A stretch of 64,000 nucleotides of DNA, from assembly GCA_038748365.1 (NCBI GenBank), contig JBCDIZ010000001.1, forward strand, positions 434,001 through 498,000. Reading direction: 5' to 3'. A program made the position numbers and the translations under genes. The notes under the pieces are model-generated. The model worked only from the letters and a program-made list of their open reading frames with translations. It searched no databases and was not told the DNA's origin. Source of the stretch: Alterisphingorhabdus sp038748365. Lineage in GTDB: Bacteria > Pseudomonadota > Alphaproteobacteria > Sphingomonadales > Sphingomonadaceae. Below are positions 37,131 to 46,114 of this stretch, piece after piece. Position 1 is the first letter of the stretch, and each line of letters opens with the position of its first letter.

Positions 37131-37156
37131 TTGACATTTTGGGTCAATTGACCCAA
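37131..37156. promoter_or_regulatory. Promoter -35 and operator palindrome 1
   Basis: TTGGGTCAATTGACCCAA (37139-37156) is a perfect 18-bp palindrome directly after TTGACA (37131-37136), placed where it would lie between -35 and -10 of a promoter reading to the oxidoreductase gene. Its core GGTCAATTGACC recurs in palindrome 2. A TetR repressor encoded next door is the obvious binder. Confidence 0.75.
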
Positions 37157-37173
37157 TTCGCTGTCATTGCATA

Positions 37174-37187
37174 AGGTCAATCGACCT
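37174..37187. promoter_or_regulatory. Operator palindrome 2
   Basis: AGGTCAATCGACCT has half-sites AGGTC and GACCT around AATC, sharing GGTCAAT and GACC with palindrome 1. The two centres are 33 bp apart, about three helical turns. It lies 14 bp before the oxidoreductase start. Confidence 0.7.
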
Positions 37188-37201
37188 ATTGGAGATGGTA
37201 A

Positions 37202-38137
37202 ATGCGTGCGCTTCTCAACCAGGACAAAAAGCTCAAGCTCGTAGACGATTTTGCTGAGCCCGAGCGCCGCAAGGGCGAGGTTAAAGTCCGCGTGCACTAT
37301 GCCTCGCTTAATCCCACAGACATCGACATAGCCAATGGCGACTATGACCTTTTTCTTCGTTTGTACCGGGTCAAATCACCGATACGAACCGGGCTGGAAT
37401 TTTCCGGCACCGTCATTGAAGCGAGTTTGCACTTCAAACAAGGTGATCAAGTCTTTGGCTATACCAGCGTATTAAAGGGCCCGAAGACCCACCAGGAAAT
37501 TCTCAGCATCCCCGAAGACTATATTGCCAAAATGCCGCAAGGACTCAGTTTTGCCGAGGCTGCCGCTTTTCCGCTTGGGGCACAAACCAGCCTTGTTGCC
37601 TTGCGTGATGTGGCAAAACTGAAGCCAGGCCAATCCGTTCTTATCAACGGAGCCAGCGGCGGCCTTGGCGTCTTTGCGATACAGCTTGCCAAAGCCATGG
37701 AATTAGAGGTCACAGCAGTGGCTGGTACTGATGCACAAGACGCAATGGCGGCGCTGGGGGCAGACTATATCGTCAACTATAAAGAGACCCCGCTTGCAAG
37801 GCTGAAAGGGTCTTTCGATAGCGTGCTTGAGCTGTCGAACAAATTCGCACTTCGCGATTTCAAGCATCTTCTTGCTCCACGCGGCATGTTCATCCCTGCC
37901 GATCCACTAAAGCACCTGTCCGGCTTTATGACCAACCCTTTCCGCAAACAAAAGCTGGGCTATCTGATGGTCGATCGCGGTGATCGGGAACTGCTTACCG
38001 ATCTGGCCAATCGTGTCAGCAAAGGCGAGCTGGACGTCTCCTATTATCGCGAATTTGCGCTTGAAGACTATCAAAACGCCATTGAAGCGCTGGAAACCCG
38101 CAGTACGCTTGGGAGGATCGTGCTGCGGTTCGACTGA
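37202..38137 (+). CDS. NAD(P)-dependent alcohol dehydrogenase / quinone oxidoreductase (MDR family)
   Basis: A 311-residue medium-chain dehydrogenase with GroES-like N-terminal part (VRVHYASLNPTDIDIANGDY) and Rossmann motif VLINGASGGLGVFAIQLAK near residue 148. There are no zinc ligands, which points to the quinone-reductase-like branch (compare human NQO-type RTN4IP1 and CurA-like enzymes). TTGGAGATGGTAA precedes the ATG. Regulation by the divergent TetR is likely from the two palindromes upstream. Substrate unknown. Confidence 0.87.
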   Translation: MRALLNQDKKLKLVDDFAEPERRKGEVKVRVHYASLNPTDIDIANGDYDLFLRLYRVKSPIRTGLEFSGTVIEASLHFKQGDQVFGYTSVLKGPKTHQEILSIPEDYIAKMPQGLSFAEAAAFPLGAQTSLVALRDVAKLKPGQSVLINGASGGLGVFAIQLAKAMELEVTAVAGTDAQDAMAALGADYIVNYKETPLARLKGSFDSVLELSNKFALRDFKHLLAPRGMFIPADPLKHLSGFMTNPFRKQKLGYLMVDRGDRELLTDLANRVSKGELDVSYYREFALEDYQNAIEALETRSTLGRIVLRFD

Positions 38138-38175
38138 GGCACTATCCTCATGGTAGCTTCGGGACTTGGTCAAAA

Positions 38176-38219
38176 GCCAACAAAAGGTGACACAGGGTTA
38201 CAGTGTGTCACCTTTGGCT
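38176..38219 (+). terminator. Strong hairpin after oxidoreductase gene
   Basis: AAAGGTGACAC (38183-38193) pairs perfectly with GTGTCACCTTT (38205-38215) around an 11-base loop; AGCC and GGCT outside extend it after a bulge. It starts 39 bp after the stop codon. No uridine run follows, so termination is probable but not certain. Confidence 0.55.
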
Positions 38220-38503
38220 GTTAGCGAGGTGCGGCTGTCTATCGCTTTGGGGAATCAGCATTTTGTTGCGGGATTATCCTTTCTTTGGTGGGTGACAGTT
38301 TTTGCGGAAACTGCGCAAAAGAGTTTCTCGCGAAGGCCGCGAAGATTATCAAGAACACTAAGGGATTGTGCGAACCGCCCCCTCCTCCTTCAGGGGAGGG
38401 CAGTGAGACTTAGCGCCGTAGCTTCAGCGAAGGCGGTTAGTCGCAGCGGGGTGGGGGTTACCCACTTGCTCCTAGACAGCAATCAGACCACCCCCCTTTA
38501 AAG

Positions 38504-38703
38504 TTCGTCGGCCCCGCGCAGGCGGGGCCTAGGCTTATTCTCACGCAAAGACGCAAAGACGCGAAGAGGTAGCGCAAGAAAAACTCTCTTTGTGCCTTAG
38601 CGCCTTAGCGCGAGTTTCTAAAAGAAGACTTTGCCCGCCTCGGCAAAGCCGAGTTTATCCTGAGCGCCTGCCTTGCAGGCAGTCGATGGGCGGGGCCGAC
38701 GAA
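38504..38703. repeat. Composite inverted-repeat element, family C copy 1
   Basis: Left end TTCGTCGGCCCCGCGCAGG continues as a GGCCCCGC/GCGGGGCC hairpin; right end GGGCGGGGCCGACGAA is its inverse. Inside are TCACGCAAAGACGCAAAGAC, its looser inverse with GCCTTAGCGCCTTAGCGCG, and a GCCTGC/GCAGGC hairpin. It shares its ends and the CGCAAAGACGC core with 43144-43299. Confidence 0.8.
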
Positions 38704-38913
38704 AGCGCAATACCCTACTAGAACGCCATATCTATTCTCACACGGAGACACAGAGGCGCGAAGGAGCTTCCTCTCGATGCAATCTCTTAGTAATCTTCGC
38801 GGCCTTCGCGTGAAACAAAAGGCAATCAGGAACCAAACCATGCAGTTACGAATGTCAGGCGCACTCGCTTAAGTTCACAAAGTTCACACCTATAAAGCGC
38901 AGAAAAGGGTGCT

Positions 38914-38950
38914 TGCGTAGGATATTGCCAACAGCCCCTATCCTATCGCA
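38914..38950. repeat. Hairpin upstream of small membrane gene
   Basis: TGCG plus TAGGATA (38914-38924) pairs with TATCCTA, a bulged T and CGCA (38939-38950). Role unknown; it lies 163 bp before the gene at 39113. Confidence 0.4.
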
Positions 38951-39112
38951 TAGTAAAATCGCAAAACCGGGATTGAGAAAGAGTCGCTACAATCATAACC
39001 GCATCTTTTGATGTAGGACAGAGAGGATCAGTAAAGTGGATTTGAGGATTTAGAAGACTGTCGCCGTAGTTCCATAACTGCAGTTTAGCAGGAAAGTAGT
39101 TTTGAGTGGTAC

Positions 39113-39463
39113 ATGTCTGATTGGCCGACATATATAGCGATAATTCTGATTGGTGCCTGGGTGTTTGCACTTTCAGAGGACCTTTGGCTCAACAAAGTGC
39201 TCGGTTATCAGATACGAGCTGAGGCTGAAAAACTGAAAACTTCTCCCATCCCTGCCCTTTCATTCTTCGATCAGAACACTAGGAAAGGGGATTTCGTCGC
39301 AGTCGCTTTAGGCCTCAGCCTTATAGTAATCTCATTTCCTTTTGGTCCAAATGCCTTTGTAATGTGGCTGTTTATAGCCATCGGCGCCACAATCATTGTT
39401 CATTACATTTGGCGAAAATTGAATTTGTACAATGAGGCAGTTCGCAAAATACCCCTCAGCTAA
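39113..39463 (+). CDS. Hypothetical small membrane protein
   Basis: A 116-residue protein with a hydrophobic segment at about residues 7-25 and two more at about 63-80 and 83-100, linked by a hydrophilic stretch (LGYQIRAEAEKLKTSPIPAL). No family is recognised. Codon choice is more AT-rich than the neighbours, and it lies just after a repeat mosaic with no close ribosome site (AGGAAAG is 18 bases away). It may be a recently acquired orphan; reality of the gene is likely but not certain. Confidence 0.55.
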   Translation: MSDWPTYIAIILIGAWVFALSEDLWLNKVLGYQIRAEAEKLKTSPIPALSFFDQNTRKGDFVAVALGLSLIVISFPFGPNAFVMWLFIAIGATIIVHYIWRKLNLYNEAVRKIPLS

Positions 39464-39526
39464 AGCTGACGTAATTTATTCAGGATCACATAAGACAGGG
39501 TGACAGCTGACTGAATTCCAGAATAA

Positions 39527-42500
39527 TTACCCAGCAACCGCCTCAGGCCGCGCTGATCGGATCGCCGATAAGCTAATATCCCCGAAACCCGGCGTCCGTT
39601 CCAGTTCCTCGACCAGCTCGCTATCCAAGCGGAACCGCCGCCCCAACACCATTTCCACCGGCGGCAGATCAGGCTGGATCAGCCTTGCAGCAACCTCGCC
39701 GCGCCCTGCCCCGCGTTTTTGCAAGATGGCAGCGAGCATATTCAGCGTCGCCGCCTCGCTGGTCTCGAAGATGAGTTTCAACCGCGCCGCCGTTTGCAAC
39801 CCATCCAGCGGTTGCGCCGAGCGGACGGTGGCGCGTGGGGGTTGGTCGGGGCTGTTGCTGTCGAGTTCTACATTGAGCAGCACACAGGCGCCTTCCTTGG
39901 ACCATTTGACAAATTGCGGCACCAGATGCTCCTCAAAGCAACTAGCAGAAAACTGCCCTGAACTGTCCGATAAATCGAGCATGACGAAGTCTTTACCGCG
40001 CTTGGTCTGGCGGCGGTTTGCACCTTCGACCAGCACCGCCAATGTCGCCGGGCGGCGTTCGCCTTCCTTCAGCGATAGGCCCTCAATTACCGCTGCAAAG
40101 GGCCGCGCGCCATTGGCGCTGGTGACGACTTCATAATGACTGACTGGATGCGCGGAGAAGAAGAAACCGAATGCTTCCTTCTCCTGCGCCATTCGTTCGC
40201 CGGCGGACCAGTGCAGACTGTCATCCAGCTTGAGCGTCTGGCGCGTCGCGCTGTCATCCTCACCGAACAGCGCCGCCTGCCCGCTGGTGCGCGATTCCTC
40301 GGCGGCGCTTGCTATCGCCAGCACCGTATCCGCCAGCGCATGGACGGCGGCGCGATTGGGTGCGATCTGGTCGAACGCCCCTGCCCCAGCCAGACTTTCA
40401 AGCTGGCGGCGGTTGACCAATGTCGGGCTGATCCGTCCGGCAAAATCGCCCATATCCTCAAACCAGCCTGCATTCTCGCGCTCGGCAATAACCGCCTGCA
40501 TCGCCTTGGTGCCGACATTTTTCAGCCCCGCCAGCGCATAGCGCACCGCCAGCCCATCACCCTCTTTCTGCACCGAAAATTCGGCTTCCGAGCGGTTGAT
40601 GCATGGCGGCAGACAGGCAACATCATTCTTGCGCATATCATCGACAAAGATGGTCAGCTTGTCGGTCTGATGCATATCAAAGCACATGGAGGCGGCGTAG
40701 AACTCCTGTGGGTGATGCGCCTTGAGCCATGCGGTCTGATAGGCGAGCAGCGCATAGGCGGCGGCGTGCGACTTGTTGAAGCCATAGCCGGCGAATTTGT
40801 CGATCAAGTCGAACAGTTCGTTCGCCTTATCCGGTGCTATGTCATTATGCTCCGCACAGCCTTTGACGAAAACCTCGCGCTGCGCGTCCATTTCCGATTG
40901 CTTTTTCTTGCCCATGGCGCGGCGGAGAAGGTCTGCACCGCCCAGTGTATATCCGGCAAGGATCTGTGCCGCCTGCATCACCTGTTCCTGATAGACGAAG
41001 ATGCCATAGGTTTCTTTGAGCACATCCTCGAGCAGCGGGTGCGGATAGGCGATGTCTTCCTCGCCATTTTTGCGGCGACCGAAAAGCGGAATATTGTCCA
41101 TCGGACCCGGGCGATAGAGCGAGACGAGCGCGATGATATCGCCGAAATTGGTCGGTTTAACCGCAGACAGAGTGCGGCGCATGCCTTCGGATTCAAGCTG
41201 GAACACGCCAACGGTGTCGCCACGCTGGAGCAGCTCATAGACTGCCGGATCGTCCCAAGTCAGCGCATCCAAATCGACCATGACTCCGCGCCGTGCGAGC
41301 ATCTCAACGGCTTTGTGAAGCACGGACAGCGTTTTGAGACCGAGAAAGTCAAACTTCACCAATCCTGCGGTTTCGACAAATTTCATATCGAATTGCGTTA
41401 CCGGCATATCCGAACGCGGATCGCGATAAAGCGGTACGAGAGCGTCTAAGGGACGGTCGCCGATTACCACGCCAGCGGCATGGGTCGAACTGTGACGCGG
41501 CAGGCCTTCGAGCTGCATCGCCAGATCGAACAGACGTTTTACGTCCTCTTCGAGCCGATATTGTTCCACCAGTTCCTGCACCGGCCCATGCGAGGAGCCG
41601 TCTTTATTGGTTCCGCCCTTGAGTGCGCGACCCAATTTCCAGGGATCGGTCGGGTGGTTGGGGACCAGTTTGCACAGCCGATCCACCTGGCCATAGGGCA
41701 TTTGCAATACACGCCCGGTATCACGCAAAACCGCGCGGGCTTTCAGCTTACCAAAAGTGATGATCTGTGCCACCTGATCCTTGCCATATTTTTCCTGCAC
41801 ATAGCGGATGACCTCACCGCGTCGGGTTTCGCAGAAGTCGATGTCAAAGTCCGGCATCGACACGCGTTCGGGGTTAAGAAAACGTTCGAACAGCAGGCCG
41901 AGTTTGAGCGGATCAAGATCGGTGATGGTCAGCGCCCAGGCGACCACCGAGCCTGCACCAGAACCACGGCCCGGCCCTACCGGAATGCCCTGTTCCTTGG
42001 CCCATTTGATAAAATCGGCAACGATGAGGAAATAACCGGGAAAGCCCATATTGACGATGATACCGATCTCATAATCGAGGCGGTCAAAATAGGTTTTGCG
42101 ATCCTCTTTGCTAAGGTCTGCGTAAACGCTAAGGCGCTTTTCCAAACCTGCAATCGAGTCCTCACGTAGCTGTTTGGCCTCGCCTTCCAGATCACCGGCA
42201 AGGCTGGGCAGAATCGGATCGCGTTTGGGCGGAGCAAAAGCGCAGCGTTGGGCGATCACCAGCGTGTTATCGATGGCTTCGGGCAGATCGGCAAAAAGCT
42301 CGCGCATCATCGTGCCACTCTTGATCCACGCTTCGGGTGCGCCCTGTTGGCGGTCTTCGCTTTCAAGATATTCACCATTGGCGATACACAGCATCACATC
42401 ATGCGCTTTGTGGAAACCCGGTTCGGCAAAACAGGCGGGGTTGGTGGCCACCAGCGGGATGTTTTCGGCATAAGCCAGATCGATAAGCGTATCCTCGGCA

Positions 42501-43051
42501 GCTTCTTCGACCGGATCATTGCGCCGCGCCAGCTCGATATAGATGCGACCCGGCAAATTGCTGGTCAGCGTCGCGAGGTAGCTTTGCGCTGCCTCTGCCT
42601 GCTGTTCGGCCAGCAAGCGCGTGATCGCCCCCTCACCTGCCCCCGTCAGGACAATCAGCCCATCGCCATGCTGCACCAATGTATCGAACGAGATATGTGG
42701 CGCCTGTTCAATCGGACGATCCAGATGAGCCGCTGAGACCAATGCACAGAGGTTTTGATACCCCGTCTTATTCTGCGCCAATATGCCGAGCCAGTCGATG
42801 ATTGGCACGCCATTGTCACTGGCACCGGGCCGTATAACCGCGATGCGGGCGCCGACAATGGGCTGGACGCCTTCCTTCAAGCACGCATCGGAAAAAGCCA
42901 TGGAGCCATAAAGACCGTTGCGATCGGTGATAGCGATAGCGGGGAAACCGCGATCCTTGGCGGTTGTGGCGATGGCTTTAGGATCAATCGCTCCGTCCAA
43001 CATGGTGTAGGACGAGAAGATGCATAAAGGTACGAAGGGATCGGTGGGCAT
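39527..43051 (-). CDS. dnaE: DNA polymerase III alpha subunit
   Basis: Replicative polymerase, 1174 residues, the normal length. N-terminal PHP domain (CIFSSYTMLDGAI), polymerase core with PVGPGRGSGAGSVVAWAL and the catalytic aspartates in MPDFDIDFCETRRGEV, fingers region with LPRHSSTHAAGVVI, GYGFNKSHAAAYALLAYQTA, then helix-hairpin-helix and OB domain (RGKDFVMLDLSDSSGQF near 1000). It is the housekeeping DnaE1 rather than the mutagenic ImuC/DnaE2. It lies after lolC-lolD, separated from the next upstream gene by a family C repeat element. Confidence 0.97.
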   Translation of the reverse strand: MPTDPFVPLCIFSSYTMLDGAIDPKAIATTAKDRGFPAIAITDRNGLYGSMAFSDACLKEGVQPIVGARIAVIRPGASDNGVPIIDWLGILAQNKTGYQNLCALVSAAHLDRPIEQAPHISFDTLVQHGDGLIVLTGAGEGAITRLLAEQQAEAAQSYLATLTSNLPGRIYIELARRNDPVEEAAEDTLIDLAYAENIPLVATNPACFAEPGFHKAHDVMLCIANGEYLESEDRQQGAPEAWIKSGTMMRELFADLPEAIDNTLVIAQRCAFAPPKRDPILPSLAGDLEGEAKQLREDSIAGLEKRLSVYADLSKEDRKTYFDRLDYEIGIIVNMGFPGYFLIVADFIKWAKEQGIPVGPGRGSGAGSVVAWALTITDLDPLKLGLLFERFLNPERVSMPDFDIDFCETRRGEVIRYVQEKYGKDQVAQIITFGKLKARAVLRDTGRVLQMPYGQVDRLCKLVPNHPTDPWKLGRALKGGTNKDGSSHGPVQELVEQYRLEEDVKRLFDLAMQLEGLPRHSSTHAAGVVIGDRPLDALVPLYRDPRSDMPVTQFDMKFVETAGLVKFDFLGLKTLSVLHKAVEMLARRGVMVDLDALTWDDPAVYELLQRGDTVGVFQLESEGMRRTLSAVKPTNFGDIIALVSLYRPGPMDNIPLFGRRKNGEEDIAYPHPLLEDVLKETYGIFVYQEQVMQAAQILAGYTLGGADLLRRAMGKKKQSEMDAQREVFVKGCAEHNDIAPDKANELFDLIDKFAGYGFNKSHAAAYALLAYQTAWLKAHHPQEFYAASMCFDMHQTDKLTIFVDDMRKNDVACLPPCINRSEAEFSVQKEGDGLAVRYALAGLKNVGTKAMQAVIAERENAGWFEDMGDFAGRISPTLVNRRQLESLAGAGAFDQIAPNRAAVHALADTVLAIASAAEESRTSGQAALFGEDDSATRQTLKLDDSLHWSAGERMAQEKEAFGFFFSAHPVSHYEVVTSANGARPFAAVIEGLSLKEGERRPATLAVLVEGANRRQTKRGKDFVMLDLSDSSGQFSASCFEEHLVPQFVKWSKEGACVLLNVELDSNSPDQPPRATVRSAQPLDGLQTAARLKLIFETSEAATLNMLAAILQKRGAGRGEVAARLIQPDLPPVEMVLGRRFRLDSELVEELERTPGFGDISLSAIRSARPEAVAG

Positions 43052-43143
43052 GCTGAAGGTTATTTGAATTCACGCGATTCTAGCAATAGGTGACGGAAAC
43101 TACTCACCAGCTAAAGCGAGAATTGCTTTAGCTCCTGTACCCT

Positions 43144-43299
43144 TTACGTCAGCCCCGCGCAGGCGGGGCTAGGGCTTTCTTTATGACTCACGCAAAGACG
43201 CGAAGGCGCAAAGAAGGTTTGTCTTTGCGCGATATCTTCGTGTCTTTGCGTCTTTGCGTGAAATTATAGCCTTGGCCCCGCCTGCGCGGGGCCGACGTA
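43144..43299. repeat. Composite inverted-repeat element, family C copy 2
   Basis: Arms of about 30 bp: left TTACGTCAGCCCCGCGCAGG, right GCGCGGGGCCGACGTAA. Each arm is itself a hairpin (AGCCCCGC/GCGGGGCT at 43151-43170; GGCCCCGC/GCGGGGCC at 43274-43293). Between them TCACGCAAAGACG (from 43188) faces its inverse TCTTTGCGTCTTTGCGTGA (to 43261). It lies upstream of dnaE. Confidence 0.85.
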
Positions 43300-43309
43300 A
43301 TATTAAGGC

Positions 43310-43633
43310 TTATTCGCCCTCAGCGATTTTGCTGCGCACGCTTTTCACCGTCGACCATGCGCCATAGACAATCAGCGCACCGAGGAAGAACCACACCCAA
43401 AGCGGGATATTCTTACCGGCTATCGCGAGATATACATAGGCGGACACAAAGCAGCTACCAGCGCACAGGACCGGCACAACAATCGATTTACCCGCACGCT
43501 TGTTACGCACCAACCAAGCGATCGACAGCGTGAAGAACGGAATCGCGCCGACATAAATCGCGCCGAAAATCAACGGATTGACGCCATATTCCGCGCCAAG
43601 GCTATAAAACCATGTCTGTAGCGATTCCCACAT
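43310..43633 (-). CDS. Hypothetical small membrane protein
   Basis: A 107-residue protein with three hydrophobic segments (about residues 19-38, 50-70 and 73-92) and a short charged tail. The ATG at 43633 (MWESLQTWFYSLG) has AGGAG eight bases upstream; a start 6 codons earlier is less likely. It lies between glutathione peroxidase and a family C repeat. No family function is recognised; the position beside lolCD is probably incidental. Confidence 0.75.
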   Translation of the reverse strand: MWESLQTWFYSLGAEYGVNPLIFGAIYVGAIPFFTLSIAWLVRNKRAGKSIVVPVLCAGSCFVSAYVYLAIAGKNIPLWVWFFLGALIVYGAWSTVKSVRSKIAEGE

Positions 43634-43717
43634 ACTATTATCTCCTGCCATATTGGCTGGCTATTCGCGGTTGCAACGCGCCAGGTTACGCATCCGTAGC
43701 AATTTGGGTTTAGACCC

Positions 43718-44203
43718 TTACTGTTTCAGCAGGGCTTCAATATCCTTGCGCAGCTGTTCCGGCTTTACCATCGAACCGTGCCGCGCGACGACTTTTCCGG
43801 AGCGATCGACCAGAAATTTGGTAAAGTTCCATTTGATCGCCTTGCTGCCCATCAGGCCGGATTTCTGGCTTTTGAGATAGCGCCATAGCGGGTCGGTATC
43901 ATCGCCATTTACCTCAACCTTGTCGAACAACGGAAAGCTGGTGCTGAAGTTGAGCGAACAAAACTCGGCGATTTCTTCATTGCTGCCTGGCTCCTGATTG
44001 CCAAACTGGTTGCAAGGGAAAGCCAGCACCTCGAAACCCTGATCCTTATAGTCGCGATACAGCTCCTCCAGCCCCTCATATTGCGGGGTGAAACCGCATT
44101 TGGAGGCGGTGTTGACGATAAGCAGAACCTTCCCAGCATAATCATTCATCGCCATCGTGCTGCCATCGGGCTTGCGCGCTTGCAGATCATATAATGTGGT
44201 CAT
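43718..44203 (-). CDS. Glutathione peroxidase family thiol peroxidase
   Basis: Reduces hydrogen peroxide and organic peroxides. In the 161-residue protein the peroxidatic cysteine is C36 in VNTASKCGFT; the glutamine lies in FPCNQFGNQEPG and the tryptophan in KWNFTKFLVDR. Cysteine replaces selenocysteine, as usual in bacteria, and these enzymes often use thioredoxin. Its start overlaps the lolD stop as ATGA, so it is co-transcribed with lolCD. Confidence 0.95.
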   Translation of the reverse strand: MTTLYDLQARKPDGSTMAMNDYAGKVLLIVNTASKCGFTPQYEGLEELYRDYKDQGFEVLAFPCNQFGNQEPGSNEEIAEFCSLNFSTSFPLFDKVEVNGDDTDPLWRYLKSQKSGLMGSKAIKWNFTKFLVDRSGKVVARHGSMVKPEQLRKDIEALLKQ

Positions 44204-44883
44204 GACAATATTCCTTCATGCAGCCGCACGATGCGGTCCATCTTTTCGGCAAGCCGCTCATTATGGGTGGCGATCAATGCGGCACTGCCCTGTTCGCGCA
44301 CCAGCTCAAGAAATTGCGCCAGCACCACTTCGGACGTTGCCTCATCGAGATTGCCGGTAGGTTCATCGGCCAGCACCAATAGCGGGCGATTAGCGAGCGC
44401 GCGGGCTACAGCTACGCGCTGTTGCTCGCCACCCGATAGCTTGCTGGGCCGATGCTCATAACGCTGACCAAGGCCCAACGCATCGAGCAGGCCATGTGCT
44501 CGGGCAGTCGCGTCATCACGCGATGTGCCCTGAATAAGCTGCGGCAACACCACATTTTCTGTGGCATCAAAATCGGGCAGCAGATGGTGAAACTGATAGA
44601 CAAAGCCTAGCCTGGTCTTGCGCAGCTTTGTCCGGCCATTGCTGTCCAGGCTGCCGGTATCTTCACCGCCAATGATGATGCGCCCGCCAAAGCCGCCTTC
44701 GAGCAACCCGAGCGCCTGTAGCAAGGTAGATTTGCCCGAGCCGGAAGGCCCCAGCAGAGCAACAATCTCGCCGGGCTGGATCGTCAGATTGACGCCGCGC
44801 AGAACATCGATGGTGATATCGCCCTGGGTAAAGCTGCGAGTGACATCGATCAGCTCGGCAACCGGCTGTGCATTATCAGTCAT
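44200..44883 (-). CDS. lolD: Lipoprotein-releasing system ATP-binding protein LolD
   Basis: ATPase that powers release of lipoproteins from the inner membrane for transport to the outer membrane. The 227-residue protein shows Walker A GPSGSGKST near 44, signature LSGGEQQR near 144, Walker B LLVLADEPT near 162 and the switch histidine in LIATHNERLA. It overlaps the preceding lolC by 8 bp and the following peroxidase gene by 4 bp. Confidence 0.96.
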   Translation of the reverse strand: MTDNAQPVAELIDVTRSFTQGDITIDVLRGVNLTIQPGEIVALLGPSGSGKSTLLQALGLLEGGFGGRIIIGGEDTGSLDSNGRTKLRKTRLGFVYQFHHLLPDFDATENVVLPQLIQGTSRDDATARAHGLLDALGLGQRYEHRPSKLSGGEQQRVAVARALANRPLLVLADEPTGNLDEATSEVVLAQFLELVREQGSAALIATHNERLAEKMDRIVRLHEGILS

Positions 44884-46114
44884 AGCGCAGCACCTGAACC
44901 GGATCGGTGCTCGCCGCCTTCATCGCCGGATACAACGTAGCCAGAAAGCTGAACACAATAGCCATCACGACAATCACCGTAACCTCGACCGGATCGGTCT
45001 TGCTCGGCAATTCGGTGAGAAAGCGCACCGAAGGGTCCCAGAGATTCTGCCCGGTAACGAATTGCACGAAATTGACCACCGACTGGCGGAAGAACAGGAA
45101 GATAAAGCCCAGCCCCAATCCGGCAATCGCGCCCAATATGCCGATAACCGTGCCGATAAAGATAAACACTTTGAGCAAGGATCGTCGCGATGCGCCCATG
45201 GTGCGCAATATGGCAATATCGCGTGTTTTTGAGCGCACCAGCATGATCAGCGACGACAATATATTGAACACCGCGACCAATATGATGATCGATAAGACGA
45301 CAAACATCGCCACCCGCTCGACCGCGAGCGCCTCAAACAGATTGGCATTGATCGTGCGCCAATCGGCGATAATGCCACGATTGCCGACTTTGGGAGCGAG
45401 CGGAGCCAATATCTCACCAACACTGTCGGCATCCACGGTGGTAATCTCGATCATCCCGATCTGATCACCAGTCAGCAGCAATGTCTGCGCATCCTTGATC
45501 GGCATGATGACAAAGGCCTTGTCAAAATCATACACGCCGATCTCGAATATTGCACCGATCTGATAGCTGATTTCGCGCGGCACGGTGCCGAACGGTGTAG
45601 ATCGCCCCTGTGGATTGATAACCGTCATCCGATCGCCCAGCCTGGCACCAAGATTTTGCGCCAGGCGCGATCCTATGGCGACAGTCTCATTGCCAGGTTT
45701 AATATTGGCAACCGAGCCCGCCACCAGCTTGTCATTCAGGCTGGCAATATCATCCGCATCATTGCCGCGCACCAATACGGCTTCCACCCGGCCCTCATAG
45801 GAACCCAATAACGGCTGTTCGATCAGGGGCGATGCTGAAACAACGCCTTCGGTCTCACGCGCCTGTTTGAGCAGGTCTTCCCAATTATCGAGTCGACCGC
45901 CATAGCCCTGAATCAGCGCATGGCCATTAAGGCCGACAATCCGGTCAAGCAATTCGGCGCGAAAGCCGTTCATCACACTCATCACGATAATCAACGCCGC
46001 CACGCCGAGCATAACCGCAACCAGACTGATCCCGGCGACGAGAAAGATAAACGCCTCGGATCGCGCCGGCAGCAGGTAACGCTTGGCGATGGTCCATTCA
46101 AATGTCGACAGCAT
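44876..46114 (-). CDS. lolC: Lipoprotein-releasing ABC transporter permease LolC/LolE
   Basis: Four-segment FtsX-like permease of 412 residues: TM1 at about 25-50 (VAGISLVAVMLGVAALIIV), a large periplasmic domain, then three TM segments (about 275-300, 320-350, 375-400). The motif VMSVMNGFRAELLDRI after TM1 is typical of LolC/E. A single permease gene suggests the LolF-type or homodimeric arrangement. I use ATG 46114 (MLSTFEWTIAKRYL); AGGAG is 14 bases upstream. The longer start at 46210 is unlikely. Confidence 0.93.
   Translation of the reverse strand: MLSTFEWTIAKRYLLPARSEAFIFLVAGISLVAVMLGVAALIIVMSVMNGFRAELLDRIVGLNGHALIQGYGGRLDNWEDLLKQARETEGVVSASPLIEQPLLGSYEGRVEAVLVRGNDADDIASLNDKLVAGSVANIKPGNETVAIGSRLAQNLGARLGDRMTVINPQGRSTPFGTVPREISYQIGAIFEIGVYDFDKAFVIMPIKDAQTLLLTGDQIGMIEITTVDADSVGEILAPLAPKVGNRGIIADWRTINANLFEALAVERVAMFVVLSIIILVAVFNILSSLIMLVRSKTRDIAILRTMGASRRSLLKVFIFIGTVIGILGAIAGLGLGFIFLFFRQSVVNFVQFVTGQNLWDPSVRFLTELPSKTDPVEVTVIVVMAIVFSFLATLYPAMKAASTDPVQVLRYD

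Larger units (their letters stand above)
38138..39112. other. Gene-free repeat mosaic
   Basis: About 975 bp without a convincing gene. It holds a strong hairpin after the oxidoreductase (38176-38219), a CCCTCC/GGAGGG hairpin near 38390-38400, a 20-bp inverted pair CGCGAAGGCCGCGAAGATTA at 38329-38348 and 38791-38810, the composite element at 38504-38703, a tandem AGTTCACA repeat near 38874-38890 and a hairpin at 38914-38950. Open frames here (for example 38166-38501) are built from repeats. Confidence 0.8.

Noticed and set aside
38166..38501. 111-codon frame after the oxidoreductase gene
   Set aside because: It is built from hairpins and repeat arms in the gene-free mosaic.
40136..41449. 437-codon open frame opposite dnaE
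   Set aside because: It is antisense to the conserved polymerase core; the sequence is rich in R, H and C with no domain, typical of a shadow of a GC-rich gene.
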